Shown: positions 22,240-33,006 of the stretch, piece by piece | How positions within the stretch are numbered: the stretch's first letter is position 1 | Layout of the letters: the number at the start of each line of letters is the position of its first letter | Assembly: GCA_009869945.1 (NCBI GenBank) | Contig: WIXG01000403.1 | Span: 1 to 63,289 of the forward strand | From: Mesaphorura yosii | Lineage: Eukaryota; Arthropoda; Collembola; Poduromorpha; Tullbergiidae | DNA: 63,289 nt | Reading direction: 5' to 3' | Program-made: the position numbers and the translations under genes | Notes under the pieces: generated by a model | What the model was told of the DNA's origin: nothing | Seen by the model: the letters and a program-made list of their open reading frames with translations, nothing else | The model's database searches: none

Positions 22240-24807
22240 TTACTTGGTCTTTGAGTCCAAAATGGTGTCTATCCACTCTCGAAATTGGCTCACCTTCGTG
22301 CTGCAAATTAAATTAAATTCAAACTAAGTTGGGATGAGGAGAAAAATTGCATGCACGTTGGTCACTTACAAAACCGTGTAATATCCAGAATCACAACCGC
22401 CTGTTCTTCGGGCCACGCCAGCGCTTCGGAGTCACAGACAGTTTCATGCTTCAGCTAAACATTGTGCGACTATTTCACGCTGGCAAATGCAATGTATGCT
22501 TACCTAACTACGCCGTACACGCTCCACCTGCCTTTACCCTCGAAAACCAATCCACCTCCTAATTAATAATTTTTCTTATTGGACACGTCCTTTCTGAATG
22601 CTTCAACTTCAAATGGAATGCAAAATGCAGACAACGCTTACCAGAATCTCCTTCGCACGCGCTTGTGTGGTTGCGGTAGCCGGCACAAAAGGTCTGAGAT
22701 TTAACTAAAGCTTCTAGCGACGGGTGCGCTTTCTGACACTCACGCGAGGAAATAACTGGAAGTCTGGGCACAGAATTGAAAAGTGTGAAAAATTTTCAGG
22801 CGAGGCAAAGCCATGACTTCGGAAGTAAAAGATACCTTGCTTCCTGCATCTCTTCCGGGTACGAATTGTCCGTGTACTTGCCCCATCCTGCAAGCGTTCC
22901 GAGGTCTCCTGGCTCCACATCCCCTTGCTGCAGCAGAGGAAGGCAAGCTGGCAGAATGCGGTCACTTAATTCTATAGGCTGCAAATAATTTCGCTTGTTA
23001 AGAAGGCAGATTTTCAAGGAAACACCTGCGTTCGCGTCAACTCACCTCAAACCAAACTAATGCAATATCTGATCCATAGTGCTGCGCGTCGTAATACGGA
23101 TTGACATCAATTTGGGTCACTTTCCTGAATCTGACGTGGTTGTCATTCTTGTCCATGGTTCGATAGTATTTTCCAAACCCCAGCATTATGTCGTCTGTTC
23201 TTTTCTGCGTGGTGTCCCGTTTAGTGACACAATGGGCAGCTGACAGAATTAATTAATTGAGGCCGTGAGACCGATTCGAGTTTCAGTTGGTTTAAGAAAG
23301 GCAGGAGAAGGTTGATACAAACCTGTCAGCACGTGTCTTGAGGATAGAAGCGTTCCTCCGCAGAAGTACTCGTAATTTCCGGACCCCGGCGGATTTTGTT
23401 GGTAGAAAGCAACATGCCACGGCCATTTTCCTAACTACGAGTTCATTATTAGCACTATAAATTACTTGTCTCGTTTCCAGTCAAGTCAGACTTACGGTCG
23501 ACTGAGTCCCGTTCACGATGAACGAAAGAATTTCTCGTCCGCCATTTCCACATTGCGAATCACAGAACCACTTTGGATTTTTCTTCGACCAGACACTGTT
23601 TTCACAATGTCGTCTGGTCGTAGTTGGCCCATTCCTCTGGTTTGGAGTATAATGCTTCTTGCACCTTGAAGAAGAACATGTATGTGAAAATTCACCCCTG
23701 AAACTTCAATTCAATGCGAGACTCACCTGTAAACTACAATGGTACCGTTTGGCAGGGGCATTCCTTCCAAATGTTTACAGTTCACAACGGCCTTGCCTGC
23801 CCTGCACAAGATCTCTTCACCATCTTCTGCAATTAAATTGCTAACCGAGCATTGCGGGATCACGTTCTGAGGTATCGCTGGTCGAGTAACTGGTTGAACA
23901 GCTGGTTTCGGCGTTGGACGGGATGTTGGCGGAGGCGTTCTTGTAGTAGGAGGCTTTGTTACAGGCAGTTTGGTAGGCGGCGGCGGAGGAGGAGTAGGAG
24001 GAGGAGGAGGAGGTTTGTGAACTGGTTTAATTGCCGGTTTCACGAGGGACGGCGGTTTGCTGGCCGTTACTTGCTCGAGGCCAGGGACAGGTCTGTAAAG
24101 TATTGAGTCATCAAATCAACTGCTTGAGGATGCAACGTGAATTTTATGGAGTCCCGACGCTTACTTTAAACCACCTCGCTTGCACAAATCACTGGCTTCG
24201 TCACTTCCTCCGAAGCAGTGAATGACTCCATCGCACACTTGGCTTCTTGGGATGCAGTCCCCAAATCTGCATTTGTAGAACTTTCGGTGACTAAAATGCA
24301 ACAGAGGACCAATAGTGAGTGTAAATTCTAACTTTCGGAATTTTGCATGTATGAGAAAGTCGAAATCGAAGCCTTACTCGCCACATTCATCTCGCGTCCC
24401 CAAAGTTAGCCTGGAGCAGTCCCACTGGTCGCTTCCTGTATAAAACGGAAACAGTTAGCAAGGTTTGTGCTCCTCATGGTAAAGTTGAAGAGTAAAGTGC
24501 TAATCCACTCCTGTCTAACCTGTCTCGTCTTCTCCGTGCGGCTGACAGTCTTCCACTCCATTGCACAGCTTCTCGGAGAGCAGACAAGTTCCGTCTTCGC
24601 ATCGGAACTCGTTCAGTCTACAAGTCTGGAGAGCGTTGCCTGCAGATACAGCACCCACAGCACAAAGAAAACAAAGCAAATTATCGAAGATTCCACATTT
24701 GCATTCCACGGTATCTTAATAGGACGATGGCGATGAAGTGACTTACCCAGTAAGAAGCAGCTAGTGCAAATTAAGACGAATGACTCCAAAACTGCGTCAT
24801 TCCACAT
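22240..24807 (-). CDS. Modular serine protease (LDLa-LDLa-Pro-rich-CCP-S1), ModSP-like
   Basis: About thirteen exons can be followed in frame. Exon 1 (start 24807) is a signal peptide (ESFVLICTSCFLLG). Next come two LDL-receptor class A repeats (CRLNEFRCEDGTCLLSEKLC and CRFGDCIPRSQVCDG), a proline-rich linker (about 23870-24043), and a CCP-like Cys module. The S1 catalytic domain has KWPWHVAFYQQN, CGGTLLSSRHVLTAAHC (His57), SDIALVWFE (Asp102), and GDSGGGLVFEGKG (Ser195). Six residues before the catalytic Ser is a Ser, not Asp, which predicts chymotrypsin-like rather than trypsin-like cleavage. The final exon ends FREWIDTILDSKTK. In insects, modular proteases of this layout start the Toll and melanisation cascades in the haemolymph by autoactivation. 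All catalytic residues are present, so it should be active. Confidence 0.85.
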
Positions 24808-26519
24808 AGTAAAATGTTAGCAATGTAATTGCATGAGAACTACAGTTGCATCGGATTAACATTATAAAGTCACAATCACAAAATCCGCACCTGCGCTGCT
24901 ACTTGCGATTTGCCAAGCTCGTGTACTTTAATTACAGGTTCAATCAATGTCTTTTGCTTCCTGCTTTGTTTTCATGATGCACAACTTAGCGCAAGTACTA
25001 AACGAGGCACGGCACGCGCAGAACTCACAGAGCACAATGCAACTGACTAATAATATATTGATAGGATTATCTTGTCTTGCAGCAGACAGTTTAGTGACGA
25101 ATGAGGACTGATCAAGTTCTCGAAACTCGTGAAGAAGCAACTCAGCCACTCTCAATCAATGTTTGTACGTCGTGCGTCGCACAAGACACGAATGGAAACT
25201 GGAATTGAGCACGAAATCGCTTGTCGTAGTGAGATTTTCATTGAAAAAAGCATTTAGCGTTAATTTCTTGGAATCCTGATGTAAATCAACTCGAAACCTG
25301 CTTACGCCCCAACCTGTCTTCACGACCCACGTTTTTTGCTTACGTTTTTTGTTCTGGGTAATTATGCACGGGTCAGATCACTGCTTTTAAGTCAGGGCTG
25401 ATTAGGCCGACTTTGGCTGAAAGGGATAGTGAAGAGCAACAGGTACACACATTTGCAGTGATCTTGGGTGCCGAGTGCTGACGCGAGTAATTATAAATAG
25501 CAGTGCAAAAACAGGTTTTATTCCGTGCGAAGTTACACGCTTCGGCTTGACTTCGGATTCAGCCCAGAATCTTCGTCGAGTCAAGAACCACCAATTAACT
25601 CTCGGTCTAAGATCACTTGTTAACAACAAGCTAGGCCACGTGTGAAGGATTCGTACTCCATCACCCGCCGTCTTGTGTCTGCTCTTGTAGATCCTATGAC
25701 CATGGCCATCGTCATTCCGCTCCAGTAACATAAATCAATCCGGATGACAGATCTTTATAGACAAAGATGGAATTTGCATTTTGAAACAATTGTTATTATC
25801 GCGAATTGCAGTAGGCAACCGCGACTACCACAACCACAGTCGGACCGAAATTATGAAACAGAAATTGGCAAAACATCAGAACCAAGCTTTTGATCTACCT
25901 GATAACGAAGTCTAACTGTAGTTCAAGTTCTTAATGCGTATACGCTCACTGCAGACTGCGCCAATGCCATCGAATTGACGCATGAAATGTTTACAGTGAT
26001 GACGATCTCTGCCATTGGATCTTGTAATCAATTATGAACGAATTTTATTTGACACGTCAAGAAAAAACTGGTTTACAAAACAATTGTGCAGTATCCCCTA
26101 GTTTGTAAAATACGGCACAACTTACGAAATGACAACGAACAAAGAATAAGCTGAATTTTAAGAATTTTTGGTTGTATGGTTTCTTGATAAACACACCAAA
26201 ACTCAAGGTGCTGTAGTGTCTTGAACAATCAGTACCGTTCAGGGGAACAATTGTCCGGGAACAATTTGTTCCGTACTTCATTTGTGAAGATGGTCTCATA
26301 TAAACGCTCGGAACTGATGTCACAGTAACATTTGGCTTTCATTCGCCTTGTCTTGCCCGCCGTACCCGTTCAATCGTCCAGCCATCCCCGCCACCATGAA
26401 TCTTGAAACTTGGGGCGCACGTGCTGGTGTTGATGGTTTCATGCTGCAAATATTTTGTTACCGAACCTGTCGCAATAAAACTTTATTAGAGCCGCTGCAT
26501 CACCGTCTTTGTCTTAAGA
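24808..26519. other. Intergenic stretch
   Basis: Short frames on both strands (24940-25155, 25402-25731, 26057-26323) show no domains and no convincing splicing. I see no RNA gene. Confidence 0.45.
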
Positions 26520-28669
26520 ATGGGAACCATCGTAAAGAATTGGATTACCAACAAGTTGGGTTTGGAGATCGCACAAGATTCTAGCCCGGCCACTTTTCGA
26601 TACGAGGTTGCCAACGGGATCCTGATTGCTGAAATACTACGCAAGTACGGGGTACTCAGCGACGATGAGTTCATCAGCTTGCGGCACGACAAGTAATTGC
26701 GCTCAACAATTTATTAGTAGTCAAGGACCATCTGCTGAAGTCCTCCTGCAATCTGAATTTCTTAATCCTGACCAGTACACAAAAGAGCCGAACGGAAAAT
26801 ATGCGCCATGTTCATCGTTGGCTGGAAAATACCGGAATGAACCTGAATGAGTCTCTGATGCAGGATGTTGCCGAGGTCTCTCTGACGCATGAACTTGAAA
26901 TCCATTCAGCAGACCGAAATTTATTGCTGTTCTGTGTTTAGGAAAAGTCGGGATGCGCAATCAAATTTCTCTACGAACTCTTTTTGTGGCTGGAGAATGG
27001 CCCCAGAAAACCCACCGTTGGCGATAAGGCAAAGAAGTATTTGTCAAATCCTCGCAGAATCTCTGTCAAGACCCTGGCGGAAGTGAAGGAAGAGCAGAGG
27101 AAAAGTCGTGAAGCGCGCATGAGCGCACTCAGTTCAACGTGGATGCACAGCCTTCAAACTCAGGAAGAAGAGTCCGAACCACTCGACAACGAAGTCGAAG
27201 TGCTGGTGCCGGAGACTAAATTCAAAACGATGAAGAAACAACGCAATTGGTTCACAACTCTGGACACTCTGAAGGTAGGTTTTTCGGGTTGATATTGACG
27301 GGGTGCTATTTGTACTTAAAATGATTGTGACCTCCATTTTCTTTGTTCGTGTTAGAACTTTCAGCCAAGAAGGTTGGATCCCTTCATCGAACTGTCTGAA
27401 GCCGCACAAGCCGAAGCAATTTACTTTGCAGAGAAGGCAGTCGATATTTTTAAGGACCAAGAAGAGCTGAAGAATGAAATTCGGGCGATTCAAAGGAGGA
27501 AACTCGCTGCTTTCGCGTCAGTACAAAACGAAGACGAAGAAATCCGAAGGACTTTGTAAGTTTTCTGAATGAATTCAAGAGTTGCTTAATGTAATTGTGA
27601 TCTCGAATGTGTAGAACGAAATGCGAAGTTGCGGATCGAAGTTCTCAAGCTAAAGAAGAACAGAAGGCGTACGCGGAGCAGGAAATCAGAAAATTTGACT
27701 CCAAGTTGGAACAAAAAGTAAGTTTTCTATCAAAATGATAAAACATGACTCGAAATTGTGAAATTCAAGCCTGGCCTCAGCCTTGAATGATTGCTTTGCG
27801 CCTTGCCCTGCAGAGAAAGAAAGGCCTGGACATCCAAAACTCGTCATCGGGCGCCATTTATCAAAATGGAAGGGGCTGCAAGGAGCATTTCCAAGCGAGT
27901 CTGCAGAAACTTAAACACAGGAGGCAAAAAGAAGTCAATGCAGGCATTGAGCGCTGTAAATGGCGAAGGACAGCAATGAGCAAAATCATCCACGAGATTC
28001 CAAGCTCAATGGTAATTACTGCAGGATCAGATCCTTATCTAAGAAATGGCTGACGTCTGACGTGAAACCTTTCATTTAGTTCACCGTCATGCAGGATGAA
28101 GTCCTGAAGCTTGCATGCACATCTCTTCCGAGTTCCGAACAACGGTTGGCTGATTTCCTTCATTTTGGACACCAAGAAAAAAGTCTCTTCAAACAACACG
28201 CGTACTTTGATGCGATGCAACGGCAGAACGCGAGAAATCTCGACCTGAAGAAAGCAAGCAGGATTGAGGAAGTAAGCCCCAAAGCTTCAGCTTGAGGTTT
28301 GGCTCAGTTAATTGCCCACCTGATAATTAATTGGAAATGTTTTGGTTTCCAGGAGCAGAAGAAGCTGAAAAGAAAAGTGCTCGAGTACAAGTACGAGGAC
28401 CACGACGAGGGAAAACTTCATGGGTGGTTTGTTTCGCCTTGTATGCTGTTTTATTGACCAAATCCCGAATTTTCATTTTATTCAAGTTCTGTGTTTCATT
28501 TAGTGCAATTGCTGACTCTCATCTGTTCAACGAATTCGTCGAAGGGAAGGAAGAGTACCCCCAGATTGAGCTTCGTTACGAGCAGAAGTTTGTTTTGAAC
28601 ACTGACCACGGGTTTGAGGACGAGGAGGAGGGTGAGGGTGAAGAGCGTGAGACCGACGAGGATGAGTAA
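26520..28669 (+). CDS. SPEF2-like protein (CH-like N-terminus plus coiled coil), short form
   Basis: Nine exons read in frame from ATG at 26520 to TAA at 28667-28669. Exons 1-3 encode a calponin-homology-like domain: MGTIVKNWITNKLGL, GILIAEILRKYGVLSDDEF, HRWLENTGMN, then EKSGCAIKFLYELFLWLENG. The order and spacing match the N-terminus of sperm flagellar protein 2 (SPEF2/KPL2), which ends in KPG-x-A-KLLYQL. Exons 4-8 are highly charged coiled coil (QRRKLAAFASVQNEDEEIRR), and the last exon ends in an acidic Glu/Asp/Gly tail. SPEF2 acts at the central pair apparatus and in intraflagellar transport of sperm and cilia. The usual protein is about 1800 residues with a middle kinase-like fold; this one is only about 500. 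The donor after exon 2 (GAG|GTCTCT) is weak. Confidence 0.7.
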
Positions 28670-29012
28670 GATTAGATAAATATATGGATACCTTGCCGGG
28701 CATAATAAAAATTGCTGCACAATCATTCATGAACCCTGGCTTATCAGTTGAGCAGGAGGCATTGTCATCATTGTTCTTTTAGAAACTTACCCTCCAGGAA
28801 TTCTTTCCTCGCGTCACGAATTCGGCTTGTCGAGTCCCGTTCCTCCGGTGAGGTTGATAAAGTATTCAGTCATGATTGTCTTTCTTATTTGTGTTTGAAG
28901 TTGAACTCTTGAAATCAGTGAAAGAGACTCCAAAATAAAATTTAATTCACAATTCTTTTGCTGTATTTACGTCCTAAGATTACCTGATAAGAATTTTTAC
29001 GCATGGATAGCA

Positions 29013-30446
29013 ATGGCAAGCCGCAGTCCACGATCTGGCGCGCCAGCGGCTCGAGCAAAAGACGGGAAACAAATAAAGAAACCCTTCTCGACCATTTACA
29101 AGAATCCAATGCTCGATCATGCTAAAATTCAGAAAATTCCAGAGAATTGTGTGGCTGCTCAACCGCAGACTGAACATGCACACGCGCCTCTCGACAAGCC
29201 TTACTCAATTCCAGTACTGCCAAGTAAGGAGTGGTTGTCACCAACCGCCGCCGCCAGAGAGTTAGAGGAGAAAGAGTTGGTCAAGGTCCTCAAGAAGGGT
29301 CCCTCAAGACAACTGGCTCCCGATCCCGACTTTAGACGAATGCGTGCTGAGGACATTGTGAGATACCTTCAGAAGGAGCAGCGCCTTTCTTTCGTGCCCT
29401 CGTCGAAGTCAATCACCTCTCGAAAGTCAAGTCTGGAGTTTAAAGTCGAGAACCAAAAGGACAACTTCATTTTGTTTCGGCCAGCAGGGAACCCATTCCA
29501 TTCCAAACCAAAATCAAAGACGCTTGCTCGCAAAATCGAAGTTCCATGGCGTGGTCTCAGCAACTTCACGAGTCCAACAGCGCAGCGGAAGAAGATCTTC
29601 CAAGACTTCCACAAGGTAAAATGCAACAAACAGTCATAAAAGCAATATGGCTTAGCTTAACAATGTCCTCCCCAAATTTGCAGACGAGCCCGGATCCACC
29701 CAAGTCTCCGCCACCGGAAGCCAACACTTCCAAGCCACTCATCGAACGGAGTCACTGGAATCACCTCCCAACGCGTTCCCATTCGATTGAGGGAAGAAAG
29801 CTGCTGTCGTCGACGGAGAAGGCAAATCCCGGTCACGGCTCACAACTACAGAAGCAGACCAAGGCGAAGGCTCGCGAGATACGCCGGTACATTACTGAGA
29901 GCCAACCGATCGTCATTTCAGAAGGCAGAGAAATGGCCGCGTTGTCAAAGTCAACTAATGGCTTGGCTGCAATCGGCAGAGGCAAGAAACTGAAACCAAA
30001 GAAGACCAAAGTGTCCGAGTACGACCAGCCATCAGGCATGGAAGGAACTCACCGTGTGTAATCTCAGTCAAGAATCATTGAATGAATCTCAACTAATCGA
30101 TGCTTCATACAAACAGGTCATGGTCGCCAAACCAAGGGAAAAGATTCTGCCAACAAACACCACCGAAATGGAAAAAGTGAGCACGCTCATCAAGGATCTG
30201 GCCGTAGTCGCGGACTGGATAACATGTACATTGGTCACTATGGTGGACCTGATTCGAGTCATCAATTCCAACGCTAAAAACTCAAGCATCAAGCTCTCAA
30301 TCGAAGTAGCCGAGAAAGTTATCTCAAAATTCAATTTATTATGTCCTTGTAGCTTTGAATGTAAAATTAGAATGAGGTTATTAGGATTAGTCAGCACGTG
30401 GCAAGGCAAGTTGTTCCTGTACTCCATGCGCAATAAAATTATATGA
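29013..30446 (+). CDS. Orphan basic Ser/Pro/Lys-rich protein, three exons
   Basis: Exon 1 (29013-about 29614) starts MASRSPRSGAPAARAKDGKQ and ends with FQDFHK at a GTAAAA donor. Exon 2 starts after AATTTGCAG and is rich in Ser, Pro and Lys. Exon 3 starts VMVAKPREKILPTN after a CAG near 30117 and contains a helical, more hydrophobic part (LAVVADWITCTLVTMVDLIR). The total is about 450 residues. There is no signal peptide. The stop (30444-30446) lies immediately against the stop of the convergent HYKK gene and just after an AATAAA, so the true end may be different. It lies 340 bases downstream of the SPEF2-like gene on the same strand, but I cannot link their functions. Confidence 0.5.
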
Positions 30447-32051
30447 CTAAGATTTTTGAGCACAACTCCCAACTATTCCTCTCCACACATTCTGAAGCTG
30501 TTCGTCAGTGGTTTCGTTCCACAGCCTGTTGAGGAGTGTCCAACCCCGAGAGGCTGTTGTCAGCAAATACGTGTTTCCCTCGTCCAGCGCGTGCGTGTAG
30601 GCTCCCATGACCAGGCTTTGGCACAGTCTGGCACAGATGCAAGTCTAAGGAGTCAAGTCAAGTGCATATTGCAAGTGTTTCTACAGGATTAACAAGAGAA
30701 CACGTAAAACTCACTCTCAACAATTTTAGTTCAAAGCTCGAAACTTTCCATTTTGTCATGTATCCCGCCAGAGCGAATCCCGAACCTTCCAGTGGATCCA
30801 GATTGACTTTCATGCACTCAAGCATCATGTAACAGAGCAGAATGGCAAGCTCGAAAACGTAATACGACTTGTGCATGTCTCCGAAGTCGATCACGCCATG
30901 GACGCAGTACTGATCATCGGTGGCCGTGGCCTTTCGCTGAACCAAAATGTTTTGTTCATTGAAATCTCCGTGTATGATTCCTGCAAATCGAGGCATGATG
31001 GTGTTGCAGCCCTGTGTACTTAGCGAATGTGTGGGCTGGTTAACTAAGTGAGTAGTGGGGCTCACCTTTCTTCAAATACTCCGGCATAATGAATTCGTCA
31101 AAGGCCTTCAGAATACTCTGCACCATTTCGAAGCGATGCTTGTCCTTCTCAACAACGAAGGCAAATTGGCGCAGATCCGGAAAGTGAGCGAGCTGCCAAA
31201 TAGAGCTGTGGTTCTCCAAAGCTGGGTGAGTGAATTTCTTATCCAAAATACAAAAACCTGAGCTAGAAACCTCTACTCAATTGGCTTGAACCAGAAATCT
31301 AGTGTAATACCTCCAGTGTGTTGTCCAGCCGAGCGAGATACACTCCAGCGTCGAATAAGAGCTCTTTTGTCAGTGGAACGTTGGCAAGAATGTCTCCTTC
31401 GACAAACGAGAGGAGCCGAATGACGTGCACATTTCCATCCGAGACTGGAAAAAATGGACCGAGACATTTAAAATCGGATGGGATGAAAACGACTAACGAC
31501 CGACCAAAAAAAGACAAGAGATGAAAGACATACCATTGTTTTCACTGTCGGCCACCGCGCCCCCTGGAATGGTGATGATTGAAAACCATTTTCCGTCCTT
31601 ATTCCGTTGTGGCACGGGGCAATTGAATCCTTCTGAGCCTGTTAGAAGCAAGTGAAGAATTAAAGCCTGGCTGCTGACTGGCATTGTCAACTTGGCTTGG
31701 CAAACTTACTCAAATGCAGCGTGCACGCGTTCTCAGCTTCAATGTGGCCCGTCCTTCTTGAATCCATTGAATTGAGAATTTTGAACACAAACTTGCCACT
31801 GGAGTGATCTGTCTGGTTCACGGCCTTTTAGAAGAGGGTTATGAAGGAATACAGTTGACCTAGCTTAATATGATGAACCGATTAATTTCTTCATTTACCT
31901 CGACGAAGTAATTGATATCATCGTAACTGTTCAGCTCCTTCATGCGCGTCACTCTGAACCCAAACTCTTGTAAAATCATCTGCTCCGCCTGTTTGGGAGT
32001 CACGTTCGGCTTGATGCGCTGGCCAGGCTTAAGAATATTGAACGTCTCCAT
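30447..32051 (-). CDS. HYKK: Hydroxylysine kinase-like (APH/choline kinase fold)
   Basis: Exon 1 starts at ATG 32051 (METFNILKPGQRIKPNVTPK) and includes KELNSYDDINYFVEV, which matches the HYKK (AGPHD1) nucleotide-binding start, KELDSYDDRNF. Further exons carry FNCPVPQRNKDGKWFSI, VIRLLSFVEGDILANVPLTK, the Brenner catalytic motif GIIHGDFNEQNILV, and the metal-binding motif VHGVIDFGDMHKSYYVFEL. The last exon encodes the helical C-terminus (LLTTASRGWTLLNRLW) and ends with TAG at 30449-30447. HYKK phosphorylates 5-hydroxylysine with GTP in lysine catabolism, probably in mitochondria or cytosol. Catalytic residues are complete and length is near normal (about 370 residues). It is head-to-head with ELP2 across about 950 bases and tail-to-tail with the orphan gene. 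Confidence 0.85.
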
Positions 32052-33006
32052 TTCCGTCACTGATAACTTCTAAATTCTGAGTTCCCACTTGGTTTTACCG
32101 ACCGAGCTTCAATCTGAACTGAGTATAAATGACACTTGTGCAAGCAACGAGTTCGTCTTATCAATCAAGTTTCGAGAGTCCGCGTCCTTGAGAGCAATTT
32201 AACGAGCAATGCAGACACGTTTGAACTAATGATGAAATCCAATAACATCTGACACAAGACTCACATGTTTTCAGATTCACAAGTGAGCAGAACCTGCAGG
32301 AATACTGTTTTCATCAATCAATGATCCGAGCGAGTTCACTCAAGCGAAAGCTGACGTCTGACGACGAGGAGCCGACAAACATCGCTGCTTGAGTACAAAT
32401 GTTATTTTATCATTACTTTCATCTAGCCTTTACGTTTCGGTCGAGTTCCGGAGTTCCAGCTGAACAGGATACGCAATCTTGTTACTTCTTCATAAAATGC
32501 TCACTGTAGTATACATAATTTAAAGACCATGATTACCGACCAATTTAGCCTGTTATCGTGTTTAATTCCTCGTGCGTGTGCATTCGAGAATGATTCGTTT
32601 ACGCGTTAGCATCGCGTCGCGTCGGTTTCATATCTCAATTTTCCCATTCGTCATGTGTCTAAACACAAGTAATCTTCTCATGTAACCAGCCATCATGCAA
32701 GACCATTTGTTCTCTGAAACAAACCCAGACTTTATTAGATTCGGCGAACGATAGGGAAAAGCAACGTTGGAAATTACATGAGTTTAGTGAACACACAAAC
32801 ACAAACATGAGATTTCAGCGAGCATCGAATGCATTTTCTGTCGCTGCTGCTGACTCGACTCAGATTGGTTGATTGAAACATGCTTGGTTGCGTTTTTGGA
32901 GGCTCATGAAAGTTCATATTTGCTGCACATGTCAGTGTGTCGGTGTCTTATTTTGAATGTCATCAGTAATATTAATTCTGTTTACAAGTTAAGGGTCTGC
33001 AACAAA
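32052..33006. other. Intergenic region between divergent HYKK and ELP2
   Basis: AT-rich region holding both promoters. No gene, clear TATA or known operator recognised. Confidence 0.4.
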
